A program made the translations under genes and the position numbers. From Devosia sp. ZB163 (lineage in GTDB: Bacteria > Pseudomonadota > Alphaproteobacteria > Rhizobiales > Devosiaceae), in the NCBI RefSeq assembly GCF_028613635.1, contig NZ_JAQRMY010000001.1, positions 848,331-912,330 on the forward strand: a DNA stretch of 64,000 bases. The letters run 5' to 3'. Position 1 is the stretch's first letter, and every line of letters begins with the position of its first letter. Shown here in pieces: positions 51,717-61,111 of the stretch. A model generated the notes under the pieces. It was not told the DNA's origin and did no database searches. It saw nothing but the letters and a program-made list of their open reading frames with translations.

Positions 51717-52132
51717 GCACGCAATCCATCCTTCCTGTCGGGCCGAAACCGTCGCGCGCGCTGAATCGCCGGCAGCGCGACTTTCTGCTGCTCAACATCT
51801 TCGTGCTCGCGCGCCACGGCTATGTGGATCGCGCCCGCGTACTCGCCGATGCGATGTTCGAGACGGGCGACGAGAGCGTCGAAGTGATCCTCGCGCGCGC
51901 CGTGCTCCGCTTTGCCGATGGGCAGTGGGCCGAGACGCTCGACGAGCTGGATCGGCTCGACCGCATCGCCCCGATGGAGCGCTTCGGCAGCTACAGGCTG
52001 ACCGACCGGCAGCGGATGCGCCGCTACCTCAAGACGCGAAGCCTCTTTGAGCTCGGCGACAAGGCGCGCGCCCGCGATGCGATCGACGCCTATATGCGGC
52101 ACGGCGAAGCCGGCCTCGAAGAGCCGGAATAG
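51713..52132 (+). CDS. sctY: SctY, TPR chaperone of SctX
   Basis: It has 139 residues. The segment LNRRQRDFLLLNIFVLARHG matches the YscY start (LTKRQQEFLLLNGWLQLQCG). TPR helices with ARVLADAMFE and ARARDAIDAYMRHGEAG follow. Y-type proteins hold SctX before export. The SctX-SctY pair places the system near the Ysc branch. Confidence 0.8.
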   Translation: MSTQSILPVGPKPSRALNRRQRDFLLLNIFVLARHGYVDRARVLADAMFETGDESVEVILARAVLRFADGQWAETLDELDRLDRIAPMERFGSYRLTDRQRMRRYLKTRSLFELGDKARARDAIDAYMRHGEAGLEEPE

Positions 52133-52220
52133 TCGCCAAGTGGTGCGGCCTGTCATCTACGACACAGCGCGCTGATCGGACCGCGCTAGTGTTGCTCCAG
52201 TACAGGCGGGAGCAAACGGC

Positions 52221-52787
52221 ATGTCCATCCTCGACGGTCCATTCTCGAACAAAGACACGCTGCGGGACGCGACGGTATTCGCAAACGACGTGATCGCGCG
52301 CACGCTTCCACATCTCGACGAGAAAACCCGCGATCTGATGGAAGCGACCAAGGACGGTCGCAGCCTCGGCGACGTGCTCGGCATCACCAAGGAGCAGAAG
52401 GTGGCGCTGCTCGATCTCGGCTGCCGCCTCCTCCAGGTCGGGGAAACCGACAAGGCCGTCGATGTGCTGATGCGCCTCAACCAGCTCGATCCGCTCGAGG
52501 AACGCGCACTCTATGCGCTGGGCGTCGCCTGCCAGACGCGCGGCGAGCTGGAAAAGGCGGCGCAGATGTACCTGCAGTTCCTCGCGCTCGATGCCACCAA
52601 TCCGATGGGCTACCTGCGGCTCGGCGAATGCCTGCTGGCCGCAAAGGAATTCTCGGAGGCGCAGGCCGCCCTCCTCACCGCCAAGGAATTTGCCCAGGAG
52701 GGTAAGGGCCAGCCGGGCAATCTCGAGGAGGCGGTCAGGTTGCTCGCCATTCCCGAAGTTGCTTCGGCCGCCCCCGCCGTCAACTAA
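52221..52787 (+). CDS. sycD: SycD/LcrH-type translocator chaperone
   Basis: It has 188 residues from ATG 52221. A helical N-terminus with GRSLGDVLGITKEQKVALLDLGCRLLQVG precedes three TPRs with the conserved LDPLEERALYALGVACQTRG and LDATNPMGYLRLGECLLAAKE blocks, as in SycD/SicA. It keeps the two translocators apart and soluble in the cytosol. The sctE and sctB genes follow at once. Confidence 0.9.
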   Translation: MSILDGPFSNKDTLRDATVFANDVIARTLPHLDEKTRDLMEATKDGRSLGDVLGITKEQKVALLDLGCRLLQVGETDKAVDVLMRLNQLDPLEERALYALGVACQTRGELEKAAQMYLQFLALDATNPMGYLRLGECLLAAKEFSEAQAALLTAKEFAQEGKGQPGNLEEAVRLLAIPEVASAAPAVN

Positions 52788-52829
52788 GCCATCTCAGCGA
52801 ACATTCATCCGGTCACCAAGGGTCTCACC

Positions 52830-53945
52830 ATGAGCTCGATCCCGTCGAATACCCCGGTCGGTCCGAATACCAACCAGTACACCAGCGACGTCAATTTCGA
52901 CCCCAAGAAGGCTGGCATCGGCTCCGGCGCCATCGGCCAGGCCGGTGACGCGCCGCCACCCGTGCCCCAGGAAACGGTCGCCAACGCCCTGGCGAGCCTC
53001 ACCGCCTTCATGTCGGGCGGCGCCGGCATCGATGTCGATGTGCTGCTGGTTCAGATCGCCGTCGCCATGCGCGACACCGAGGCGACCAACCAGAAGGCCA
53101 AGATCAACACCGACCAGGAAACCAAGAAGCTCCAGCTCAAGGAAAAAACTGAAAAGCTGGAGGAAGCCCAGAAGAAGATGGATGAGGCCGAGGCCAAGCG
53201 GAAGAGCGCCAGCATCTGGGACAAGATCAAGCTCGCTTTCGAGTGGATCGGCGCGGCTCTCGCCATCGCGCTTGCGGCCGTGATGATCGCGACCGGCGTC
53301 GGCGCAGTCGTCGGCGGCCTGCTGATCGCAGCCGCGGTTACCGCCATCATCATGGCGATAGATTCCACGGTGTCCCACGCGACGGGCATGGGCATGGCCG
53401 GACATGCGGCCTATGCCGTGGCCATCAAACAGGGCAAGACCGAGGAAGAGGCCAAGGAGGCCGCCTCGAAGGCGGACATGGGCTTCCGCATCGCGCTGGC
53501 GGTGGTCGGCATTGCCCTCGCCATCGCTTCGGGCGGTGCGGGTATCGTCAGCTCGGTCAAGAGCGCGGTCGACGCCGGCCGGACTGTCGCCCAGGGCATC
53601 AAGGAGGCGTTCACCCTCGCCAACCAGATGCTGACCCAGGGCGCCAAGCTCGCCCGCCAGGCCATCTCCATCGCCGAGACGGCCAACATGGTCGGCACGG
53701 CCGTCAGCAATGCGGGCAGCACCGCGACGCGCTCAGAGGCCACCAAACTGAGCGGCGAGGCCAAGCAGATCGAGGCGCAGACCAAGACCGACGAGGCGGT
53801 CATCCAGATGCTGGACGATCTCATCGATCAGGCGCTGTCACGCCTCATGGCGGCGTCCGACCGTTTCAACACCATCCTCGATGACATCGTCGAGGCGATG
53901 AACGACCGCGGCAACACGATGAGCAAGGCGCGTTTCGCCGGCTAG
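52830..53945 (+). CDS. sctE: SctE, major translocator (YopB/IpaB-like)
   Basis: It has 371 residues. A coiled-coil N-terminal part (EKTEKLEEAQKKMDEAEAK) leads to two hydrophobic hairpins, AALAIALAAVMIATGVGAVV..LLIAAAVTAIIMA and FRIALAVVGIALAIASGGAGI. A C-terminal amphipathic helix follows. These are the marks of the major pore-former. It should insert in the host membrane together with SctB. It follows its chaperone gene by 42 bp. Confidence 0.88.
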   Translation: MSSIPSNTPVGPNTNQYTSDVNFDPKKAGIGSGAIGQAGDAPPPVPQETVANALASLTAFMSGGAGIDVDVLLVQIAVAMRDTEATNQKAKINTDQETKKLQLKEKTEKLEEAQKKMDEAEAKRKSASIWDKIKLAFEWIGAALAIALAAVMIATGVGAVVGGLLIAAAVTAIIMAIDSTVSHATGMGMAGHAAYAVAIKQGKTEEEAKEAASKADMGFRIALAVVGIALAIASGGAGIVSSVKSAVDAGRTVAQGIKEAFTLANQMLTQGAKLARQAISIAETANMVGTAVSNAGSTATRSEATKLSGEAKQIEAQTKTDEAVIQMLDDLIDQALSRLMAASDRFNTILDDIVEAMNDRGNTMSKARFAG

Positions 53946-53982
53946 GCCGACGCAGCGCTCATCGAACAAGAGGACCAGTGTC

Positions 53983-54903
53983 ATGACGAGCATCCAGAAC
54001 AACTACAACCTGCTGCCCAGTTCGTTCTTCAACCCGGAAACCAAAGAGCTTCTGGTGGACGAGGCAACGGCCCAGAGCGTCCAGGCGGGCATCCAGGCCA
54101 AGCTCAACAGCCTGCCTCCCATCTCGCGCGGCGATTTCCAGCAGATGGTCGCCAACCTCACCCCGGGCGACGTCGATACGCCGGCCAAGCTCGAGGCGAC
54201 GCTGACCATGTTCGAGGCGGCATTGACCAAGCTCGGTAACGTCGACAGCGATGTCGTCGCCTTTGTCGGCGATCTCGCCAAGCTGCTTGCGCGTCTCATG
54301 ATCGAGCAGACCGCCGACCAGCGCCAGAACGCGCTCAACGACCGTCTGCTTGCCCGCGACAAGGCCAAGGGCGAGCTGATGAGCCAGGCCGACCAGCTCG
54401 GCAAGGCCGCCGACAAGATGATCGAAGGCGCGACGACCGCGCTGATCACGGGTCTCGTCGGCGCCGGGCTGCAGATCCTGGGTGCGGCGGTCAACCTTGC
54501 CGGCGCGTTCAAGGCGCTCAGTGGCATGGGCGATGCCCAGAAAGCGACGCAGCAGGCGATCAACGACGCCAACAAGCAGGCGATGAAGGCCGCCGAGCAG
54601 GCTTTCGGCAAGGCGGAGAACATGAGCAAGATTTTTGGGGCGATCAGCCAGATGGGCTCCGGCTTTGGCGATGCGACCAAGGCAGGCGGTACTTCCGCGG
54701 ATGCGCGTCTGCAGGCCGAAGGCAAGAAGCTGGAGGCAGAGGGTTCGCGCGATGCTGCCCAGGCCCAGGAATACCAGCAGATCGCCGACAACAAGAAGCA
54801 GATGGAGGAAGCCCTCAACGACATGATGAAGCAGATCATCAACTTCCTCAAGGAAATGCGCGAAGCCGAAGTCGACGCCATGCGCTCGCTGACCAAGGTC
54901 TGA
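53983..54903 (+). CDS. sctB: SctB, minor translocator (YopD-like)
   Basis: It has 306 residues. A single hydrophobic stretch ALITGLVGAGLQILGAAVNL sits in the middle, with helical flanks and a C-terminal coiled coil (AQEYQQIADNKKQMEEALND). Size, single membrane segment and place after sctE fit YopD/IpaC-type translocators. Confidence 0.85.
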   Translation: MTSIQNNYNLLPSSFFNPETKELLVDEATAQSVQAGIQAKLNSLPPISRGDFQQMVANLTPGDVDTPAKLEATLTMFEAALTKLGNVDSDVVAFVGDLAKLLARLMIEQTADQRQNALNDRLLARDKAKGELMSQADQLGKAADKMIEGATTALITGLVGAGLQILGAAVNLAGAFKALSGMGDAQKATQQAINDANKQAMKAAEQAFGKAENMSKIFGAISQMGSGFGDATKAGGTSADARLQAEGKKLEAEGSRDAAQAQEYQQIADNKKQMEEALNDMMKQIINFLKEMREAEVDAMRSLTKV

Positions 54904-54913
54904 GCGCGCTCCG

Positions 54914-55390
54914 GTGAAGGACTTTCCCTCCACTGTCGGCGCCTTGTGGGCGCGGCTTGGCCTCGGCGAGCCGCGCTTCACCGAACCGGGCCGCATCCAG
55001 CTCCGCATCGACGGCATCAGTCTCGATCTCACGGACAACGGCCGCGGTCTGCTGATCGTTGAGGGCTACGCCGGGCCGCTTGCCACCGATCCGGCCGCCC
55101 GGGCGCGCCAGACGCGTCGCGTGCTCCAGACCAACCTCGGGTTCGTGCCCATCGGCGAGGCCGGTGTCTATTTGCGGTCGCGCCCCAATGGGGAGAAATC
55201 GCTCGCGGGTCGTGCGACCTACGCATACCGTCGCGGCAATCTGGATTACTTGGTCAAAATAATAGAGGATGTGCTGCAGGCGACCGAATACTACAGGGCG
55301 GAATTCAAGACAGTCGCGACGGTCAGGGAGCAACGGCCGGCGCAGGCGCCGTCCGATCCGCTCGGGACCGCGATGATTTTCCGGCCCTGA
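54914..55390 (+). CDS. Class I type III chaperone (CesT-like)
   Basis: It has 158 residues from GTG 54914, 10 bp after sctB. Helix FPSTVGALWARLGLG is followed by strands IQLRIDGISLDLTDNGRGLL and VYLRSRPNGEKS, then helix GNLDYLVKIIEDVLQATEYY. That is the CesT plan. The client is not obvious; nearby secreted candidates are the proteins at 56478 and 57628. Confidence 0.7.
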   Translation: MKDFPSTVGALWARLGLGEPRFTEPGRIQLRIDGISLDLTDNGRGLLIVEGYAGPLATDPAARARQTRRVLQTNLGFVPIGEAGVYLRSRPNGEKSLAGRATYAYRRGNLDYLVKIIEDVLQATEYYRAEFKTVATVREQRPAQAPSDPLGTAMIFRP

Positions 55391-55419
55391 GCATCGCCGA
55401 GCGACAACCGGGGGATACG

Positions 55420-55893
55420 ATGAGCGTTGCATCTGCCACGCAGCCGACAGGCGATGACGAAACACTTGCCGCCCTGCTCAGGGGCGAGTTGCGCAATCGC
55501 CTCGGGCTCAGTTCCGAACAGCTGCGGATCGGTCTTTCCGTTGCGCGCAACCACATGACACGCGGAGCGCCTCTCGAGGCGCTGCGCGTCTACGTCACGC
55601 TCGTGCTGTGCGAGCCGGCCAATGTCGATTTCCAGATCGGCCTCGCAAATTGCGCCGGCGTGCTCGGCGAGCACCACCTGGCGCTGCAGGCCGCATCGGC
55701 GGTGATCGCGCTCGCCCCCAAGGATGCACGCGGCTACCTGCTCTCGGGGCGCAGCTGCATGATGATCAGCGCGTTCGCCGAAGCCAAGGAAGATCTCGAG
55801 GACGCGCTCGCGCTCGCCGGATCCGATGAGGCAGTCGCGGGTGAAGCCAAGCTGCTGCTCGGTCGCATAGCGGCTGCGTCGACCGCCCCATAG
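55420..55893 (+). CDS. SycD-like TPR chaperone, second copy
   Basis: It has 157 residues from ATG 55420. Three helical pairs of TPR type (RNHMTRGAPLEALRVYVTLV, FQIGLANCAGVLGEHHLALQ, ARGYLLSGRSCMMISAFAEA) follow a short flexible start. The protein shares the SycD plan but lacks its typical N-terminus. Its gene is followed by a third SycD-like gene. Confidence 0.7.
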   Translation: MSVASATQPTGDDETLAALLRGELRNRLGLSSEQLRIGLSVARNHMTRGAPLEALRVYVTLVLCEPANVDFQIGLANCAGVLGEHHLALQAASAVIALAPKDARGYLLSGRSCMMISAFAEAKEDLEDALALAGSDEAVAGEAKLLLGRIAAASTAP

Positions 55894-55900
55894 GCGAGCC

Positions 55901-56476
55901 GTGAGCGCACCCGCAGGACCGGCCGAAACGGCATATGCCGGCACTCTGTTCGGACTCACCGGTACCGACGCAGACCTGCTCGAGCAGACCTGCGGCGAGG
56001 CCCTCGGCGCCGCCGGGGTGGATGCCGGTCGCCTCTTCGATCGGTTGCGGCAGGGGCAGAGCCTCGGGGTTGCCCTCGGCCTGCCGCCGGACGTCACCGA
56101 ACTCATCTATGCGCGCGCCCATCGCTGGTTCGTCGCGGGCCGGCCCGACCGTGCCGAGCCGCTGTTTCGGGCCCTTTGCGCCGCCGAGGGAGGGACAGCC
56201 GACTACTGGGTCGGGCTCGGCGTCTGCCTGCGTCTCAGGGGCGATTATGCCGGCGCCTCGCTGGCCTTCTCGATGGCCACCGATCTCAGGCCTGACTGGG
56301 CCGTGCCGGCCTTTCATGCGGCCGAGCTTGCCCTCCAGCGCCGTGACCGCATTTCGGCCGAAGCTGAACTCCGGCGCTTCCGGCGACTTTCCGATGCAGC
56401 GACGCCCGAGCGCATGAAGGACGAGATTTCGCGCATGGAGCAGGCGCTGAGCGCCCAGAAACAGGCGGAGAGGTGA
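55901..56476 (+). CDS. SycD-like TPR chaperone, third copy
   Basis: It has 191 residues from GTG 55901. GRLFDRLRQGQSLGVALGLP and ELIYARAHRWFVAGRPDRAE correspond to the start of SycD. The TPRs WVGLGVCLRLRGDYAGASLA and WAVPAFHAAELALQRRD follow. It is full length for the family. A third such chaperone suggests a second set of translocator-like clients, for example the proteins at 56478 and 57628. Confidence 0.78.
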   Translation: MSAPAGPAETAYAGTLFGLTGTDADLLEQTCGEALGAAGVDAGRLFDRLRQGQSLGVALGLPPDVTELIYARAHRWFVAGRPDRAEPLFRALCAAEGGTADYWVGLGVCLRLRGDYAGASLAFSMATDLRPDWAVPAFHAAELALQRRDRISAEAELRRFRRLSDAATPERMKDEISRMEQALSAQKQAER

Positions 56477-56477
56477 G

Positions 56478-57548
56478 ATGGAGTCCCGGCTGGGCGTCGC
56501 CTTCCAGATGGATCGCATGGCGCTCATCCAGGAGATCGCCCGCAACCTCGTCGGAGAATCGCCGCCGCCGACCGGGACGACGTCCACCGGCCCCCTGAAC
56601 CGACAAGCCGAACCTGCCGAGGCCAGCCCCGACGATGTCCTCCTCGCCGGTCGCCTCGCGCAGCCCGAGGCAAAGCCGCCTGGTGTCGCAGGCCTGCTAG
56701 CGGGCATGAAGCTGCCGCAGGCGATGGTCCTGCAGCCCGAAGCCTATCGGCAGGTGCTCGCTCAGCTCGTCAGATCCGAAACCGCCATGGCGGCACTGCT
56801 CGATGACGCGGCTTCGCCCCACCCGCCGCACACGGCGGGCACGGAGCACAAGCCGCAAATGCCAGGCACCACCGGCACCGCCGTGCCGCAGTCGGAAGCT
56901 CCGGGCGAAGCAGATATTGCCCTCGCCAGATCGATCAATGCCGACAGAGATAGCGGAGCCGTGTCGTTACCGGGCCTGCGGCGGGAGGCAGTCGCCGCCA
57001 CACCCGGGACCACCAGCACGACGATCGCCGATACCATCGCCGATGCTGTGGCCGCTTCGTCCGAAGCGCCTGCATCCGATGCGCTCGCCTCGACCGAAGC
57101 CGTGGTCGAGCGCGCCCTCCTGAGCCTCGGGCTGGGGGAGGGCGCTGCCAGCCCGGCCGCCATGCGAAGCGAACTGGGTGGCATCATCGCGTCCTTCATC
57201 CTCAACGCGCACTTCCAGCCCGGCTGGCCTCCGCTGCGGCCGGTGCAGGACCCCGAGGCCAAGGCGTTCGTCGCGCAGCTAACCAAGGACCCAAAGCTCG
57301 GCAAGGACGACATCGCCTTGCTGACCTATCTCGCCAATTTCGGTCTCAACCGCACGCAACTGGCCCGCATCCTGAAGCTCGCCGCCAGCGCGGCGAATCG
57401 CTCGAAGCTGCTGGAGTCCATCGCGCATCTGTTCGCCAACATCGGCACATTGCTGGGCGCGGTCCACGCCGAGATCGAGGCCCTTGCCGAAGAGATCAGG
57501 GAAGCGCGGGCCGGGCGCACGAAACGCGAGCGCCTTACCCTGCGCTGA
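56478..57548 (+). CDS. Unknown secretion-island protein
   Basis: It has 356 residues starting MESRLGVAFQMDRMALIQEI, followed by a Pro/Ala/Thr-rich region (about 30-200) that is probably disordered. The C-terminal third is helical (ALLSLGLGEGAASPAAMRSE, LLTYLANFGLNRTQLARILK, NIGTLLGAVHAEIEALAEEI). It begins two bases after a SycD-like gene. It could be a secreted partner or a regulator of switching. No family is recognised. Confidence 0.55.
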   Translation: MESRLGVAFQMDRMALIQEIARNLVGESPPPTGTTSTGPLNRQAEPAEASPDDVLLAGRLAQPEAKPPGVAGLLAGMKLPQAMVLQPEAYRQVLAQLVRSETAMAALLDDAASPHPPHTAGTEHKPQMPGTTGTAVPQSEAPGEADIALARSINADRDSGAVSLPGLRREAVAATPGTTSTTIADTIADAVAASSEAPASDALASTEAVVERALLSLGLGEGAASPAAMRSELGGIIASFILNAHFQPGWPPLRPVQDPEAKAFVAQLTKDPKLGKDDIALLTYLANFGLNRTQLARILKLAASAANRSKLLESIAHLFANIGTLLGAVHAEIEALAEEIREARAGRTKRERLTLR

Positions 57549-57627
57549 GCCGTCATCTTTGGCACACCCGCCGCTCGCGGACCGGGTAGTTTGTCCCCAG
57601 CGCGATCCTTCGCCTCCGGAGGCATGA

Positions 57628-58893
57628 ATGTCGGACGTAACCCTCACTCCCAGCGTAACGCCCAGCCTCCCCACAACCACGCCCGAAATCCAGAACGTTC
57701 AGGCCCCGGCGCCGGAAGCGACCGGCCAGAGCTACACGCCGCTCTGGATGGTCAACGACAGCATTGGCAGCAATGCCTTCGAGATGCTCGGCATGCGCCT
57801 GCCCAGGGCGTCCGGCGACATCGCGGCGATCCTCGCCCAGATATCGCTCACGCTGGAGCTGTCGATCGACGAGAGCGAGAAGAACAAGACGCTCAGCGGG
57901 CTCGCCAAGCTGGCCTCCGCACTCGGCGCCTACGGCGTCAACGCGCTGAGGGAGACGATCGCCCGTAACGAAGCGGGGCTCGCAACAGTGACGGAGCGTG
58001 TGGCCGATTACGGCGAGGCGTCCGCCGGACTGGTCGACGACAGGAACGACCTCAACGCGACCATCGCCAGCTACAACACCCAGATTTCCAGCCTCGAGGG
58101 GCAGCTCTCCACCCTGCGGGACGATTACGCGAAAGCCAAAGACGCGGACAAGCCGGCGATCCTCGCGCAGATCAACAGCGTCACGGCAAGCCTCGACACC
58201 GTAAAGGCGTCGCGCAACGAGGCACTGGGCGAGCGCAAGGCGGTCGAGATCTCGATCGCCGAACTGAAGATCGGAACGCTCGAGGCGCAGCTCGCTGACC
58301 TTCAGGCGCAGCTTGCCACCACTCCGGCGGAGACTGCGGAAGCCACGGGCCTCGCCATACTCATCGCTGACGTCGGCGACAAGCTGACCAGCATGCGGAG
58401 CCAGCTCAGCGCCCTGAGGACGGACCCCTATACCGAAAGCTCCGGCAACAGCCGTTTCGCCAGCATCGATGCGAGCTTCACCGGCGGCTTCACCAACGTC
58501 CAGAACACGCTTGGCCAACGCGTGAGCGACGGGCTGACCGAGCTCCAGGACATCATCACGATGGTGCTGGCGATCGCCGCGCAGGCCGCTTCGAGCTTCA
58601 ACACGTCCAATGCGAACGCTGCCGGCGAGCAGGGGCAGCGCGAAATCGCGGTGGAGCGCAGCTTCGAGGATATCGCCAGCGAGCTAAAAGCCGCCAGCGG
58701 CAGGCTGCACACCATGCTGCTCAACCGCGACAAGGCCAGCGATGCCAGCCTCGACCGCATCGAGGACGTTGCGCGGGGCCTCCTCGCCGCCATCTCCGAC
58801 ATCGTCCAGGCGCTCGACGGGCTCGACGCCACCGCCCCCGGTTCTCCGTCGCCCGGCCTGACCGTCGGCAACCGCCTCCGGCTCGGGGTTTGA
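57628..58893 (+). CDS. Coiled-coil secreted-type protein upstream of sctV
   Basis: It has 421 residues from ATG 57628, nine bases after GGAGG. A Thr/Pro-rich start precedes LWMVNDSIGSNAFEMLGMRLP and long coiled coils (YNTQISSLEGQLSTLRDDYA, LKIGTLEAQLADLQAQLATT). A hydrophobic helix near 310-325 (LQDIITMVLAIAAQAASSF) and a C-terminal helical end follow. Tip proteins and translocators have similar plans, so it is a candidate third translocator or a tip-like protein. No gatekeeper signature is seen. Confidence 0.55.
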   Translation: MSDVTLTPSVTPSLPTTTPEIQNVQAPAPEATGQSYTPLWMVNDSIGSNAFEMLGMRLPRASGDIAAILAQISLTLELSIDESEKNKTLSGLAKLASALGAYGVNALRETIARNEAGLATVTERVADYGEASAGLVDDRNDLNATIASYNTQISSLEGQLSTLRDDYAKAKDADKPAILAQINSVTASLDTVKASRNEALGERKAVEISIAELKIGTLEAQLADLQAQLATTPAETAEATGLAILIADVGDKLTSMRSQLSALRTDPYTESSGNSRFASIDASFTGGFTNVQNTLGQRVSDGLTELQDIITMVLAIAAQAASSFNTSNANAAGEQGQREIAVERSFEDIASELKAASGRLHTMLLNRDKASDASLDRIEDVARGLLAAISDIVQALDGLDATAPGSPSPGLTVGNRLRLGV

Positions 58894-58978
58894 CTGTCCA
58901 GTGAGCTGTTTCTGCTGGTGATTGAAGCGGCAGAACAGACATGCGACGGTGCCGGATAACAAGGGCCGGGGTTCGGGC

Positions 58979-61111
58979 ATGCAAAGATTTCTAGTCGCGC
59001 TCTCCAAGCGCACCGATCTGCTGCTCGCGGTCCTGCTGATCAGCATCATCTTCATGATGATCCTGCCGCTGCCGACGGAATTGGTGGACGTGCTGATCGC
59101 GATCAATCTCGCGCTCACCGTCATCCTGTTGATGGCGGCGGTCTATCTGACCGACGTCACGCAGCTATCCGCCTTCCCGTCGATTCTGCTGCTGACGACC
59201 CTGTTCCGGCTCGGCCTTGCCATCACCACGACCCGCCTCATCCTGATCCAGGGTGATGCCGGCCATATCGTGCAGACCTTCGGCGAATTCGTCGTGGGCG
59301 GCAATCTGGTGGTCGGGCTCGTGGTGTTCCTGATCCTGACCATCGTCAACTTCATGGTCATCACCAAGGGCTCCGAACGCGTCGCCGAAGTGTCGGCGCG
59401 CTTCTCGCTCGACTCCATGCCCGGCAAGCAGATGTCGATCGATTCCGACATGCGCGCCGGCATGATCGAACTCGACGAGGCCAAGCGCCGGCGCAGCAAG
59501 CTCGAGCAGGAAAGCCAGCTTTTCGGCGCCATGGACGGCGCCATGAAGTTCGTCAAGGGCGACGCCATCGCCGGCATCATCATCATCGCGGTGAACCTCA
59601 TCGGCGGCGTCAGCATCGGCATGTTCCAGCGCGGGCTCGAGGCGGGCGAGGCGCTCAACCTCTATGCTCTGCTCACCATCGGCGATGGCCTCATCCAGCA
59701 GATCCCGGCGCTGTTCGTCTCGATCACCGCCGGCTTCATCGTGACGCGCGTCGCCAACGAGGACAGTAAGGATCTCGGCAGCGACATCGCCAAGCAGTTG
59801 TTGAACCAGCCCAACGCGCTGAAGGTGACGGGCGCGATCCTCCTGATCTTCGCGTTGGTGCCGGGCTTTCCCTGGCCCGTCTTCCTTGTGCTCGCGATCA
59901 TCGCGGGCGGCGGCGGCTTCCTCATGGCGCGTCGCCAGACCAGGGCGACACAGACGCGGCGCTCCGCCGAAATGCCGGCGCTCACCAGCGCGCTCACGCC
60001 CGAGGCCGCGCCGCAGAAATTCCCCGACGACGACGAAGATACCGGTCCGGTCGAGAACGTCACCTTTGCCCTGACCGTGCCGCTGATCGTCGACATCGCG
60101 GCGAGCGTGCGCAGCTCCATCCGCCCCGAAAAGCTCGATCGCGAAGTGGCGCGCGTCCGCCGCGCCCTCTATTTCGATCTTGGCGTCCCGTTCCCCGGCA
60201 TTCACCTGCGGCTGAACGAGAACCTCAAGGACGGCGAGTACCGGATACTCGTCAACGAGATTCCGGTCGCGGCCGGGCAGGCGCGACCCGGCTTCGTGAT
60301 GGTCCGCGAGACCGAAGCCAATCTCAACATGTTCAACATCCCGTTCGAGCGCGGCGCCGATTTCCTGCCGCACACGCCGAGCCTGTGGGTGAGCGTCAAG
60401 CACCTGCCGATGCTGGAGCGGGCCGGCATGCAGGTCATGACGCTGTCGAGCATGCTGACCTTCCATCTCGCCCACATGCTCAAGGCGAATGCCGCCGAGT
60501 TCATCGGCGTGCAGGAAACCATGTTCCTGATGAACCAGATGCAGAAGAACTTCGCCGAGCTCGTGCGCGAAGCCACCCGCATCCTGCCCGCGACAGCGAT
60601 AACCGATGTGCTGCAGCGCCTCGTCAGCGAGGAGATCTCGATCCGCGACATGCGCACCGTGCTCGAGGCGCTGGTGACATGGGGGCAGCGCGAGAAGGAT
60701 CCCATTGTGCTCGCCGAGCACGTTCGCGGAGCGCTTGGCCGCTACATCACGCACAAGTTCTCGGGCGGCCAGAACATCATCCCGGCCTACCTGCTGTCCA
60801 AGGACATCGAGGATGCCGTGCGCGGCGCGGTGCGCCAGACGAGCGGCGCCTCCTACCTCGCCCTCTCGCCCGATGTGCATCGCGAGATGATCGCCAGCAT
60901 CAAGGATGCGGTCGGCACCACCGAGCGGGCGGGAGTGAGCCCCGTGGTTCTCGCGCCCATGGATATTCGCCGCTTCATGCGAAAGATCATCGAGCGCGAT
61001 TTCCCGAGCCTCGCCGTGCTCTCCTACCAGGAGCTCACTCCGAGCGCGAACATCCAGCCTCTCGAGCGTATCCGGATGAACCGTCAGGGACAGCTCTCGG
61101 CGGCTGAATGA
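58979..61111 (+). CDS. sctV: SctV, major export gate protein
   Basis: It has 710 residues from ATG 58979 (a TTG-like longer frame from 58922 is less likely). Eight membrane helices with the FHIPEP-family signatures TTLFRLGLAITTTRLILIQG and VKGDAIAGIIIIAVNLIGG fill residues 1-330. A large cytosolic domain (RLNENLKDGEYRILVNEIPV, VSEEISIRDMRTVLEALVTW) forms the nonameric ring. FlhA, its flagellar cousin, couples export to the proton gradient. Its stop overlaps the next gene by four bases, so the channel-like genes belong to the same operon. Confidence 0.97.
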   Translation: MQRFLVALSKRTDLLLAVLLISIIFMMILPLPTELVDVLIAINLALTVILLMAAVYLTDVTQLSAFPSILLLTTLFRLGLAITTTRLILIQGDAGHIVQTFGEFVVGGNLVVGLVVFLILTIVNFMVITKGSERVAEVSARFSLDSMPGKQMSIDSDMRAGMIELDEAKRRRSKLEQESQLFGAMDGAMKFVKGDAIAGIIIIAVNLIGGVSIGMFQRGLEAGEALNLYALLTIGDGLIQQIPALFVSITAGFIVTRVANEDSKDLGSDIAKQLLNQPNALKVTGAILLIFALVPGFPWPVFLVLAIIAGGGGFLMARRQTRATQTRRSAEMPALTSALTPEAAPQKFPDDDEDTGPVENVTFALTVPLIVDIAASVRSSIRPEKLDREVARVRRALYFDLGVPFPGIHLRLNENLKDGEYRILVNEIPVAAGQARPGFVMVRETEANLNMFNIPFERGADFLPHTPSLWVSVKHLPMLERAGMQVMTLSSMLTFHLAHMLKANAAEFIGVQETMFLMNQMQKNFAELVREATRILPATAITDVLQRLVSEEISIRDMRTVLEALVTWGQREKDPIVLAEHVRGALGRYITHKFSGGQNIIPAYLLSKDIEDAVRGAVRQTSGASYLALSPDVHREMIASIKDAVGTTERAGVSPVVLAPMDIRRFMRKIIERDFPSLAVLSYQELTPSANIQPLERIRMNRQGQLSAAE

